A stretch of 64,000 bases of DNA from JACRAR01 sp041674385 (GTDB lineage: Bacteria; Pseudomonadota; Gammaproteobacteria; Burkholderiales; Rhodocyclaceae): NCBI GenBank assembly GCA_041674385.1, contig JBAYVU010000008.1, positions 1-64,000 of the forward strand, in the 5' to 3' direction. Positions 6,896 to 15,373 of this stretch are shown here, in pieces. The notes beneath the pieces are model-generated. The model saw only the letters and a program-made list of their open reading frames with translations. It was not told the origin of the DNA and searched no databases. The translations under genes and the position numbers were made by a program. Numbering within the stretch: position 1 is the first letter of the stretch; each line of letters starts with the position of its first letter.

Positions 6896-9751
6896 TTATT
6901 CCGCAAATGCCTTGAGCTTGGCGCTAGACCCCAGTGCCGTTTCAAGCACGTTTCGCTGCTGGGCGTTATGTTTGGCATAGTAGCCGACCGCTGGCGACGC
7001 CGAAGCGGGGCGTGCCACCACATGCATTGTCTGACCATCGCGCAAGCCGGCAACCAAATGATGCCGAATGGCAAACCAGGCACCCTGGTTCAGCGGCTCT
7101 TCCTGGCACCAAACCATTTCCTTAGCCATTGGGTACTTTTTCAGTTCGGCTGCAAAGAATTTCGTCGGGAACGGATAAGGCTGCTCCAGGCGCAATAGGG
7201 CAATGTCCCCCAAATTCTTAGCGCGCCGCTCGGCCAGCAAATCATAGTAGATTTTGCCGGAACTCAACACGATGCGCTTTACTTTCCTCGGATCGATTTC
7301 CTCGGCGCTGCCAATCTCGCCAATGATGGTTTGAAAGCCGCCTTTTGCCAGGTCATCGAGGCTGGACACGGCATCTTTGTGGCGCAAAAGGGATTTTGGC
7401 GTCATGACAATGAGCGGTTTTCGCACTGCACGCAACATCTGTCGGCGCAAGAGATGAAATATCTGCGCCGGGGTCGATGGGACGCATACTTGTATGTTCT
7501 GCTCGGCACAGAGTTGCATATAGCGTTCCAAACGCGCCGATGAGTGTTCAGGCCCTTGCCCCTCGAAACCGTGCGGCAGAAGCAACACCAGTCCGCAGAG
7601 GCGTCCCCACTTGGCTTCACCCGAACTGATGAATTGATCGATAACGACCTGGGCGCCGTTGGCGAAATCGCCAAATTGCGCTTCCCATACGACCAGTTCG
7701 TTCGGCTCTGCCGTGGAATAGCCATATTCGAACGCCAGCACGGCTTCCTCGGAAAGCACCGAGTCGATGACGATGAATGGCGCCTGCTTTTCCTGTATGT
7801 GCTGCAACGGGATGTAGTTGCCGGCGTCCCATTTCTCGCGATTCTGATCGTGCAGCACAGCATGCCGGTGGAAGAAAGTTCCGCGGCCACTGTCCTCGCC
7901 AGACACTCGCACGCCATATCCTTCAACCAACAACGACGCGTAAGCCAGCGTTTCCCCCATGCCCCAGTCGAGACCGAGTTTGCCGGAGCCCATTGCCTTG
8001 CGATCATTGTTGATCTTTTGCACACGCGGATGCAGCGTAAAGTTGTCAGGAACCTCGGTCAATCGTTGCATCAATCGCTTGAGATCGGCAAGCGGTACCT
8101 TGGTGTTGCAGTCATCGGTATATTTCCGGTGCAAAAAGGGCGTCCAGTCCATCGCAAATTTGCGTTGGTGGTCCGAAAGCACAAGATTTTCAACCAAGCG
8201 GCCTTCGTCCAATGCCGAACGATAATCCTTGACCATCCGATCGGGCTCGTCGGCCTTCAATATGCCCAGCCCGACCAGTCGATCGGCATAGAGTTTGCGC
8301 GTGCCCAGGTGGGCTGCAATTTTCTTGTACATCAACGGCTGGGTCACCATAGGCTCGTCCTGCTCGTTGTGTCCCAGCTTGCGATAGCAGACCAAGTCGA
8401 TGACGACGTCCTTCTTGAATTCCCTGCGGAAGTCCATCGCCAGTCTCGTAACCAGTGCAACAGCTTCGGGATCATCGCCGTTTACATGGAATATCGGTGC
8501 CTCGACCATCTTGAAAATATCGGTGCAATAGAGCGAGGAACGGTAATCGCGCGGATCGGAAGTGGTAAATCCAATCTGGTTGTTGATGACGACATGCACA
8601 GTCCCGCCGGTGCCAAAGCCTCGCGTCTGCGAGAAGTTGAGCATCTCCTGGTTTACGCCTTGGCCTGCAACTGCCGCATCACCGTGAATCAGGACGGCCA
8701 GCACTTGGTCGCCGGTCTTGTCGCCGCGGCGACGCTGACGCGCATACACAGAGCCCTCGACCACCGGATTCACTATCTCCAGATGCGAGGGGTTGAATGC
8801 CAACGTCAAATGCACGGCACCAGCGGGAGTAGCGACATTCGACGAGAAACCGTTGTGATACTTGACATCGCCCGCCGACAGTTCGTCGACGTGCTTTCCT
8901 TCGAACTCGGAAAACAAGTCCTGCGGCGATTTGCCCAGTATGTTCACCAGCACATTGAGGCGGCCACGGTGGGCCATGCCGATCACCACCTCCTGGATGC
9001 CATGTTCGCCTGCGCAGCGCACCAGTTCATCCATGGCGACGATGGTGGACTCGCCGCCTTCGAGCGAGAAGCGTTTCTGGCCGACATACTTGGTATGAAG
9101 ATAACGCTCCATGGTCTCGGCAGCGGTGAGCCGTTCCAGCAGTCTTTTTTTATGCTCTGGCGTAAAGTGCATCGTCGCCCGCGTAGGCTCCAGCTTTGCC
9201 TGGATCCAGCGTTTCTGCGAAATATCGCTCATGTAAATATACTCGGCACCGATAGTGCCGCAGTAGGTCTGGCGCAAGGCTTCCAGGATCTCGCGCAAAG
9301 TGGCTTGCTCGGGTCCGAAGGAAAACGAGCCCGTATTGAAAATGGCGCCGAGATCGGCCTCGGTAAAGCCATAGTAAGCCGGATCAAGCTCTACTATGTT
9401 AGGACGCTCGGTGCGCTTGAGCGGATCGAGTTGAGCCCAGCGGTTGCCCAGAAAACGATAGGCATCGATCATCTGCAATACCTTGACCTGCCTGACGTCT
9501 GTCACGGGGGTCGCGGCTTGGCGCAGGGTGCCCAACTTGGCGCGCTGGGCAAACGATGCCACGACGGGGGCGTGTGTGACATCCGGGGTGGCATTGCTGC
9601 CGGCGCCCGGAAGATTCTGCAGCTTGTCGAAATAATCGCGCCATGCCGGGGTCACAGCGCCGGGGTTATTCAAGTAAGTCTCATATATCTCTTCGATGAA
9701 TGGCGCATTGGCGCCGAAAAGATAGGAATTGGACAACATCTGTTTCATCAT
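6896..9751 (-). CDS. odhA: 2-oxoglutarate dehydrogenase E1 component
   Basis: Thiamine-diphosphate E1 that decarboxylates 2-oxoglutarate and loads succinyl onto the E2 lipoyl group in the TCA cycle. The 951-residue length is right for the SucA family. The N-terminal E2-docking segment (SNSYLFGANAPFIEEIYETY) is followed by the conserved GMAHRGRLNVLVNILGK block, HGDAAVAGQG, and the C-terminal transketolase-like domain with LPHGFEGQGPEHSSARLERY. Its immediate upstream neighbour is a decayed citrate synthase fragment, then the kinase-like gene. This fits an ancestral gltA-odhA-odhB-lpdA operon. Confidence 0.97.
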   Translation of the reverse strand: MMKQMLSNSYLFGANAPFIEEIYETYLNNPGAVTPAWRDYFDKLQNLPGAGSNATPDVTHAPVVASFAQRAKLGTLRQAATPVTDVRQVKVLQMIDAYRFLGNRWAQLDPLKRTERPNIVELDPAYYGFTEADLGAIFNTGSFSFGPEQATLREILEALRQTYCGTIGAEYIYMSDISQKRWIQAKLEPTRATMHFTPEHKKRLLERLTAAETMERYLHTKYVGQKRFSLEGGESTIVAMDELVRCAGEHGIQEVVIGMAHRGRLNVLVNILGKSPQDLFSEFEGKHVDELSAGDVKYHNGFSSNVATPAGAVHLTLAFNPSHLEIVNPVVEGSVYARQRRRGDKTGDQVLAVLIHGDAAVAGQGVNQEMLNFSQTRGFGTGGTVHVVINNQIGFTTSDPRDYRSSLYCTDIFKMVEAPIFHVNGDDPEAVALVTRLAMDFRREFKKDVVIDLVCYRKLGHNEQDEPMVTQPLMYKKIAAHLGTRKLYADRLVGLGILKADEPDRMVKDYRSALDEGRLVENLVLSDHQRKFAMDWTPFLHRKYTDDCNTKVPLADLKRLMQRLTEVPDNFTLHPRVQKINNDRKAMGSGKLGLDWGMGETLAYASLLVEGYGVRVSGEDSGRGTFFHRHAVLHDQNREKWDAGNYIPLQHIQEKQAPFIVIDSVLSEEAVLAFEYGYSTAEPNELVVWEAQFGDFANGAQVVIDQFISSGEAKWGRLCGLVLLLPHGFEGQGPEHSSARLERYMQLCAEQNIQVCVPSTPAQIFHLLRRQMLRAVRKPLIVMTPKSLLRHKDAVSSLDDLAKGGFQTIIGEIGSAEEIDPRKVKRIVLSSGKIYYDLLAERRAKNLGDIALLRLEQPYPFPTKFFAAELKKYPMAKEMVWCQEEPLNQGAWFAIRHHLVAGLRDGQTMHVVARPASASPAVGYYAKHNAQQRNVLETALGSSAKLKAFAE

Positions 9752-9799
9752 GGTGTCACCTGTTACCGGTTAGGTCGTTACTTCTTTCCATTATGTCAC

Positions 9800-9919
9800 C
9801 TAGCCCAGGTTGCGCGCCAGCGAGAAGATGCCTGTGAACAATACCGGTGGGATGCCGAGCCCCCTCTGCACGACAACCGAATAGTCGCTGCCGTTCGGGC
9901 GGAGATTGCGCTCGACTCC
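9800..9919 (-). pseudogene. Remnant of the 3' part of a conventional bacterial citrate synthase gene
   Basis: In one minus-strand frame ending at a TAG (9802-9800) I read a gapless match to the part of hexameric-type GltA around its catalytic Asp region. The stretch GVERNLRPNGSDYSVVVQRG aligns with E. coli GltA FIEKKLYPNVDFYSGIILKA, and the following residues LGIPPVLFTGIFSLARNLG align with MGIPSSMFTVIFAMARTVG. The catalytic aspartate position (NVD) has become NGS, and the Trp codon expected after the final Gly is now a stop. Everything before and after is lost. It lies exactly where gltA stands in many betaproteobacterial operons, just upstream of odhA and 37 bases after the kinase-like gene. 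The comparison with E. coli is from memory. Confidence 0.7.
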
Positions 9920-9956
9920 TTGAGCATGCGGTGACCGATGCCGGCCGCCGATGCCG

Positions 9957-11627
9957 CTAGTTCCCTTCCGAGGACAGTCTTTGACGCGCCAGCAGATCGA
10001 GCGGGAACGGCTCGGTCCCATGAAAGTCTGTGGGAACCGCAAAAAACTGGCGCGCGCTGGCCAGGTGGACCGGGATCTGCGGGTCGAGTCCTGTCGCAAT
10101 GAACTTTCTGGCGATCCGGATGCACTCGTCGCGAACCATGCGGTTGAAACGTTCGGGAGTACGCTCGGCTTGGGGCAGTTCCTTGAACTCGAAGTACTCC
10201 ATCATACTTTGGGGCGGCTTGAGTATCAGGATCGGCTGCTTCAGATCGTCCTCCTCCAGGCGTCCGCGATGAACTGCCTGGAAGTGCATGGGCGTGAGAT
10301 CCTCGTGCGAGATGCTCCAGTCGCGTTGATAGGGCTTGACTGTGAACATCTCGACTCGGTCGCTCTCGGTAACGGCGATGGCGAAGATGCTGCCGGGAAA
10401 TTGAGCAGTGGAGTTCCGGTAAGCATCGAGCACCAGTTTGCCGCACGGGCGCTGTTGTTCTATGCCTCCCGCGGCCGGCACCGCGGCCGTCCGCTTCTCC
10501 TCTGACGGGAAGGCTGCCGGGGGGTCTGCATCGGCGATCGGCACGCTCTTCGATGGCGCTTTCACCAAGGCGACATCCGCTGCGAAAGATCGGTACTTCT
10601 CCGGCAAGCGGTACTTGTCCCGTCGCGACGGATCCAGGGACTCGGCAGTCTTGCCCAACAGGTAGGGCAGAAGGATCGTCATGGTGGTGCCCTTGCCCTC
10701 GGTGCTCTCGATACTCAGTTCGCCACCGAACTCGGCGACCGTCTGGCGAACGAACACGAACCCGAGCGAGTGAAGTTCGCCATCCAGGCTGTGTCGGTCG
10801 GATAGGAGTTGCCTGATTTTTTCTGTCGGCATGCCCATGCCGTCGTCGCGCACACGCAACGCCACATGGTCATCTTCGACAGCGGTACTGACGTTGAGCA
10901 CGCCCACCTTGCGCTCGCTCATGGCATCGACGGCATTCATGACCAGATTAAAATACATGCGCCGGAAACGCTGGCGGTTGCCTGCGATAACCGCCGACGC
11001 CAGCCGGTTGAACTGAAGTTCGACGCGAGCCTCGGATTTCTCGACCACATACCCGAGGACAACATCTTGCGTGAAATCGCGGATATCCTCGGCGATGTCG
11101 AATTCCTCGTGTACACTCGCCTCATCGAATTCCTCGCGAAACGCCGCAATGCGCGTGTGCACGCCGTAAAGCCAACTGACGCTGTTGCGGTAGTGGCGCC
11201 GCGAGCGGACGGAGCGAGCCTCTTCGGGCAGGAACGATAGCACCTGATCCGACCGCCCCCACAGCGGACTAAGAATGAGATGGCAGGTCTCGAGAATCGT
11301 ATCGATGTAACGACGTCCAAGCAGCAGAACCGTCCGATCCGGCGAGAAGCTCTTCACCGCATTCGAGTAGTCATGGAAGGCCCGGCGCAAGGCACCGAGC
11401 TTCGACTTCAACTCCAAGAGATCCGCTTCGTGCAGAACCTGCGCCTGCTCCAGGTTGTAGATCTCGAGGTCGGTATTCAGTGTGACATGGTAGTGGAGGA
11501 TGTCGTTGAAAAAGCCCTCGACACGAAGATCGTGGATGAGGAACTTGATCTCGGCGACTTCCTTTTTGAGCCCCTCCATGTAGTCCGGCTCGGCGGTGGA
11601 TGAAACGCTCGGTCGATCTGCTGTCAC
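9957..11627 (-). CDS. Histidine-kinase-like ATP-binding protein with an unrecognised C-terminal region
   Basis: A 556-residue soluble protein with no signal peptide or membrane segment. Residues about 200-330 form a GHKL/HATPase_c domain: N box MYFNLVMNAVDAM, G1 box VRDDGMGMP, and a G2-like HSLGFVFVRQT followed by ELSIESTEGKGTTMTILLP. The N-terminal 190 residues are helical and could hold the dimerisation site (His in RRAFHDYSNAVKS), but no textbook H-box is obvious. The C-terminal 220 residues match nothing I recognise, and there is no receiver domain or partner regulator nearby. It lies between citrate synthase and the OGDH genes on the same strand, so a link to TCA control is likely. I recall a similar kinase beside citrate synthase in Geobacter relatives, but could not check. 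Confidence 0.75.
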   Translation of the reverse strand: MTADRPSVSSTAEPDYMEGLKKEVAEIKFLIHDLRVEGFFNDILHYHVTLNTDLEIYNLEQAQVLHEADLLELKSKLGALRRAFHDYSNAVKSFSPDRTVLLLGRRYIDTILETCHLILSPLWGRSDQVLSFLPEEARSVRSRRHYRNSVSWLYGVHTRIAAFREEFDEASVHEEFDIAEDIRDFTQDVVLGYVVEKSEARVELQFNRLASAVIAGNRQRFRRMYFNLVMNAVDAMSERKVGVLNVSTAVEDDHVALRVRDDGMGMPTEKIRQLLSDRHSLDGELHSLGFVFVRQTVAEFGGELSIESTEGKGTTMTILLPYLLGKTAESLDPSRRDKYRLPEKYRSFAADVALVKAPSKSVPIADADPPAAFPSEEKRTAAVPAAGGIEQQRPCGKLVLDAYRNSTAQFPGSIFAIAVTESDRVEMFTVKPYQRDWSISHEDLTPMHFQAVHRGRLEEDDLKQPILILKPPQSMMEYFEFKELPQAERTPERFNRMVRDECIRIARKFIATGLDPQIPVHLASARQFFAVPTDFHGTEPFPLDLLARQRLSSEGN

Positions 11628-11715
11628 CGCTTAGCCCCCTAACGATAGGTAATTCGATCCGCAACGACACTGCCACCTATACCACAATATCGAGACGACG
11701 CCACAGATAGCCGGC

Positions 11716-11745
11716 GGCGGCTCCACCGCCACTTAAGGAGCCGCC
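11716..11745 (-). terminator. Hairpin between citrate synthase and the kinase-like gene
   Basis: A perfect 9-bp GC-rich inverted repeat (GGCGGCTCC, 11716-11724, with GGAGCCGCC, 11737-11745) encloses a 12-base loop, 29 bases after the citrate synthase stop codon. There is no T-run on the minus strand after it, so it may be an attenuating or mRNA-stabilising hairpin rather than a full terminator. Confidence 0.4.
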
Positions 11746-11773
11746 AAGCCTGCCCTGACAATCCGGACTGTCC

Positions 11774-13099
11774 CTACTTGATGCCGCCTTCCGCGGCCCA
11801 CTTCTCAAGCATGTCGGTGGTGACGGACTTGGGACGTTCGAGCGCATAACCCAGAGCGCGATCCCAGGTGATATTTGCCATGCAGCCCAGAGCGCGACCC
11901 ACACCGAACAGGACAGTGTAGAAGTCCCACTCCTTGAGGCCGTAATACCACTGGATGACGCCAGACTGCGCATCGACGTTTGGCCAAGGGTTCTTGGTCT
12001 TGCCGTGCTCGCTAAGGACGCCCGGCGCAACTTCGAAGATCATCGAGACCAGCTTGAACAGCGGGTCGTCCTTGAGGCCCGGCGTCCTGAGGCAGAATTC
12101 GCGCTGCGACATATAGCGCGGATCGGTCTTGCGCAGGACGGCATGCCCATAGCCCGGGATGACCTGGCCGGAATTGAGGGTGTCCCAAAGGGCTTTGGTG
12201 ATCAGTTCCTTGGTGGGCTCGACGCCCTTGCAGTATTTTTCCTGGAACTTCAAGGTCCAGCCCAGCACCTCCTGGTTGGCGAGGCCATGGAGCGGGCCTG
12301 CCAAGCCATTGAGGCCAGCAGAATACGCGTAGTAGGGATCGGACAACGCCGAGTGCACGAGGTGGGTGGTGTGGGCCGAAACGTTGCCGGATTCGTGGTC
12401 CGAGTGAAGGATAAAGTACATGCGGGCCACGTCTTGATACTGTTCGCTCTGACCGATCATATGGGCAAAATTGGCGCCCATGTCCAGCTTGGGATTGACG
12501 GGGGTCTGCTTGTCGCCACGGTACTTCAAGTTGTAAATGAAAGCGGCGATGATGGGGATACGGGCCACAAGGTCGCTGGCATCCTCATACACCTGTTCCC
12601 AGGCGTTCACCTTGTTGAAACTATCGGACTTGTAGTATGCGCAGAACTTGGAATCCCTCTGCATGACAAGAATGGCGCTGGAGAGCATCACCATCGGATG
12701 GCTGTCCCGCGGCAGGGCGCGGAGCACGTCGAACACATATTGGGGAACTTGCTGGCGAGCTTTCCACTGCGCAACAACTTCGTCCACCTGGGTCTGGGTG
12801 GGAACATCGCCGGTCAGGAGAAAATACCAAAAAGACTCGACGGTCGGATAAGTCGAGCCGGGCGCCTTGGGGAGGGCCGCAAAGGTTTCGGGGATGGTTT
12901 TCCCCCTGAAACGAATCCCTTCCTGCGCATCGAGGTAGGAGATGTCGGTAACCAGGCACTTGATGTCGCGGGCTCCACCAATGCACTGCCCAATATCGAC
13001 CTTGTCGATGACAACGTCTGCGTATTCCTTGGTAAGTTTGGCGGTGCGGCTACGGTGCGCCTGGATCTTTTCCAACAACTTATCTTTTAACTGCGTCAT
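11774..13099 (-). CDS. gltA: Citrate synthase, eukaryote/Geobacter-like type
   Basis: Condenses acetyl-CoA and oxaloacetate to citrate. The sequence resembles mitochondrial citrate synthase far more than the usual proteobacterial enzyme. Examples are NGLAGPLHGLANQEVLGW, IPGYGHAVLRKTDPRYMSQR, NPWPNVDAQSGV and FGVGRALG. Counting from the upstream ATG (13114), the catalytic residues corresponding to pig His274, His320 and Asp375 are His276, His324 and Asp381, all present. I prefer the second ATG (13099; MTQLKDKLLEKI, 441 residues) because GGAG lies nine bases before it. This type is known from Geobacteraceae. Here it is divergent from mdh and heads the kinase-odhA-odhB-lpdA run, while a scrap of the ordinary gltA survives upstream of odhA. 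Transfer is inferred, not shown. Confidence 0.95.
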   Translation of the reverse strand: MTQLKDKLLEKIQAHRSRTAKLTKEYADVVIDKVDIGQCIGGARDIKCLVTDISYLDAQEGIRFRGKTIPETFAALPKAPGSTYPTVESFWYFLLTGDVPTQTQVDEVVAQWKARQQVPQYVFDVLRALPRDSHPMVMLSSAILVMQRDSKFCAYYKSDSFNKVNAWEQVYEDASDLVARIPIIAAFIYNLKYRGDKQTPVNPKLDMGANFAHMIGQSEQYQDVARMYFILHSDHESGNVSAHTTHLVHSALSDPYYAYSAGLNGLAGPLHGLANQEVLGWTLKFQEKYCKGVEPTKELITKALWDTLNSGQVIPGYGHAVLRKTDPRYMSQREFCLRTPGLKDDPLFKLVSMIFEVAPGVLSEHGKTKNPWPNVDAQSGVIQWYYGLKEWDFYTVLFGVGRALGCMANITWDRALGYALERPKSVTTDMLEKWAAEGGIK

Positions 13100-13303
13100 G
13101 TCCCTAATCTCCATGGTTGTTGAGGTAAAATCAAACGACCTCAGGTAAAGCTAAAAGCTTCATTCTCAAGTATCTTTCGATTAACTGTCGTTGACCGAGA
13201 TCAACTCTGGCGTAGGCAATTGCCATCATTATTTCGCTTCGTCATTTTTTCAGCACTTCGCAGTTTTTTTACCGATCTACAACACTTCAAGGAGCCCTTA
13301 GAA

Positions 13304-14287
13304 ATGTCCAAAGCCCCCGTTCGCGTTACCGTCACCGGCGCTGCAGGCCAAATCGGCTACAGTCTGCTATTCCGCATCGCCAGCGGCGAGATGCTGGGTA
13401 AGGATCAACCGATAATTCTACAACTGTTGGAAATTACTCCGTCACTGGCGGCGCTCAAAGGCGTGGTCATGGAGCTGGAAGACTGCGCATTCCCTCTGCT
13501 CGCCGGCGTCGTGCAGACCGACGACCCGAAGGTGGCTTTCAAAGACGCCCAAGTCGCCCTGCTCGTCGGCGCCCGTCCGCGCAGCAAGGGTATGGAACGC
13601 AAAGATCTGCTCGAAGCCAATGGCGCCATTTTCACCGTGCAAGGCCGCGCCCTCAACGAGGTTGCCGCGCGTGACGTTAAGGTGCTGGTGGTAGGCAATC
13701 CGGCCAATACCAATGCCTTGATCGCCATGAACTCCGCCCCAGACCTGCCGCGCAGCAACTTCACCGCGATGTTGCGGCTCGATCATAACCGCGCCCTGTC
13801 GCAGCTCGCGACGCGCACCGGCAAGGCGGTCAGCGAAATTCAAAAGATGATCGTGTGGGGCAACCACTCCCCAACCATGTATCCCGATATCCGCTTCGCC
13901 ACCATCGGCGGACAGAAAGCCGCGGCACTGGTCAATGATGAAGCCTGGTACCGAGACACCTATATCCCGACGGTCGGCAAGCGCGGCGCCGCCATCATCG
14001 AAGCACGCGGACTCTCCTCCGCCGCCTCCGCCGCCAACGCCGCGATCGACCACATCCGCGACTGGTCGCTGGGCAGCAACGGCCAATGGGTGACCATGGG
14101 CATCTGCTCCGATGGTTCCTACGGCATCCCGGAAGGCATCATCTACGGCTTCCCGTGCGTCTGCTCGAACGGCAAGTATGAAATCGTCAAGGGCCTGGAC
14201 ATCGATGCTTTCAGCCGCGAGCGCATGAACCTCACGCTCAAGGAGCTCCAGGAAGAACGCGACGGCGTCAAACACCTGATCAGTTGA
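13304..14287 (+). CDS. mdh: Malate dehydrogenase (NAD)
   Basis: Oxidises malate to oxaloacetate in the TCA cycle. The start at MSKAPVRVTVTGAAGQIGYSLL gives 327 residues, and AAGGAG at 13289-13294 is well placed before it; the longer open frame upstream is not needed. The N-terminal NAD-binding TGAAGQIGYSLLFRIASGEM, the substrate loop GARPRSKGMERKDLL with its arginines, and the catalytic region MIVWGNHSPTMYPD with the active histidine are clear. This is the cytosolic-MDH-like type common in betaproteobacteria. It is divergent from citrate synthase across a 204-base intergenic region (13100-13303) that must hold both promoters. Confidence 0.97.
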   Translation: MSKAPVRVTVTGAAGQIGYSLLFRIASGEMLGKDQPIILQLLEITPSLAALKGVVMELEDCAFPLLAGVVQTDDPKVAFKDAQVALLVGARPRSKGMERKDLLEANGAIFTVQGRALNEVAARDVKVLVVGNPANTNALIAMNSAPDLPRSNFTAMLRLDHNRALSQLATRTGKAVSEIQKMIVWGNHSPTMYPDIRFATIGGQKAAALVNDEAWYRDTYIPTVGKRGAAIIEARGLSSAASAANAAIDHIRDWSLGSNGQWVTMGICSDGSYGIPEGIIYGFPCVCSNGKYEIVKGLDIDAFSRERMNLTLKELQEERDGVKHLIS

Positions 14288-14330
14288 TCAGCCTTCCGAA
14301 CCAAGGCAGGATCGGAATCATCGCCTGTCA

Positions 14331-15332
14331 ATGAGCGCACGATCCCATCCTGCCGCAGTGCTGTATCGGGGAGTGGACAATGCACGTCCCTTCCCTGCCC
14401 TTTCCGCCTGCGAACATTATGCCGGCAGCGAAAAGCTGATCCGCAAAGCCTTATCTCTGCAAGCCGAACTCGGGCCGATTTTCGACATCACCTGCGATTG
14501 CGAGGATGGCGCACCCACCGGTTGCGAGCGGCAACATGCCGAGATGATCGCCGCCTGCATCATGGACGAAAGCAACCGTCACGATCGACTCGGTGCACGC
14601 ATCCATGACATCACCCACAGCCATTGGCGCGACGACCTGGAAATCATCGTCGGCAATGCCGGTTCGCGTCTCGCCTATCTTGTATTGCCCAAGGTACGCG
14701 GTCTGGATGATGTCCTCGCGCAGATTTCTGCGCTGCACGAGATACAATCGCGTCATGGCATCGAAGACAACATTCCGGTTCATGTTCTGATCGAGACGCC
14801 AACCGGCCTGCGCGAAGCCTGGCAGATCGCCGCTCTGCCCACGGTCGAATCGATCGACTTCGGTTTGATGGACTACGTCAGCGCCCATCATGGCGCAATC
14901 CCCGCCAGCGCCATGCGCAGCCCCAGGCAGTTCGAGCATCCCTTGATCGTCCGCGCCAAGATGGAAATTGCCGCCGCGGCGCTGGGCAACGGCATCGTGC
15001 CGACCCACAATATCTGCGTCGAGATCCGCGACACCGATGTGGTCCGCGAGGACGCCCGGCGTGCCCGCCAGGACTTCGGTTTCCTGCGCATGTGGAGCAT
15101 TCACCCGAGCCAGATTCTGCCCATCGTCGAAGCCATGCGTCCGGACTTCGCCGAGGTCGCTGAAGCGGCGGACATCCTGTTCGCCGCCCAAGAGGCCCAT
15201 TGGGGCCCAATCCAGATATCCGGCAAGTTGCACGACCGGGCATCGTTTCGTTACTACTGGGATATCCTTCGCCGCGCCCACGTCAATGGCATGAAGTTGC
15301 CGGACGTGGCGGAGGAACGTTTTTTTAGTTAG
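14331..15332 (+). CDS. HpcH/HpaI aldolase family protein, CitE/malyl-CoA lyase-like
   Basis: A 333-residue TIM-barrel lyase of the CitE-like group, which cleaves or forms CoA esters such as malyl-CoA or citramalyl-CoA. The DITCDCEDGAPTG loop and VLIETPTGL segment carry the acidic residues that hold the magnesium ion, and the N-terminal ALSACEHYAGSEKLIRKAL includes conserved substrate-side residues. It lies 43 bases after mdh and 41 before acnB, so is very probably part of one operon. There are no citrate lyase alpha or acyl-carrier subunits, so true citrate lyase is unlikely. The exact substrate cannot be told from sequence. Confidence 0.85.
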   Translation: MSARSHPAAVLYRGVDNARPFPALSACEHYAGSEKLIRKALSLQAELGPIFDITCDCEDGAPTGCERQHAEMIAACIMDESNRHDRLGARIHDITHSHWRDDLEIIVGNAGSRLAYLVLPKVRGLDDVLAQISALHEIQSRHGIEDNIPVHVLIETPTGLREAWQIAALPTVESIDFGLMDYVSAHHGAIPASAMRSPRQFEHPLIVRAKMEIAAAALGNGIVPTHNICVEIRDTDVVREDARRARQDFGFLRMWSIHPSQILPIVEAMRPDFAEVAEAADILFAAQEAHWGPIQISGKLHDRASFRYYWDILRRAHVNGMKLPDVAEERFFS

Positions 15333-15373
15333 CCACTCTTATTTTTCACCCGCTTTTTTGAAAGGAAGTCGCA

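Noticed and set aside
7544..9934. 796-codon plus-strand open frame
   Set aside because: It is the reverse-strand shadow of odhA, caused by GC-rich codon bias; the minus-strand protein has all OGDH E1 motifs.
9957..10505. Plus-strand frames overlapping the kinase-like gene
   Set aside because: The minus-strand kinase-like protein has clear ATPase boxes; the plus frames do not.
14331..15332. Citrate lyase beta subunit
   Set aside because: The sequence is CitE-like but citrate lyase alpha, gamma and ligase genes are absent; a malyl-CoA or citramalyl-CoA lyase-type role is more likely.
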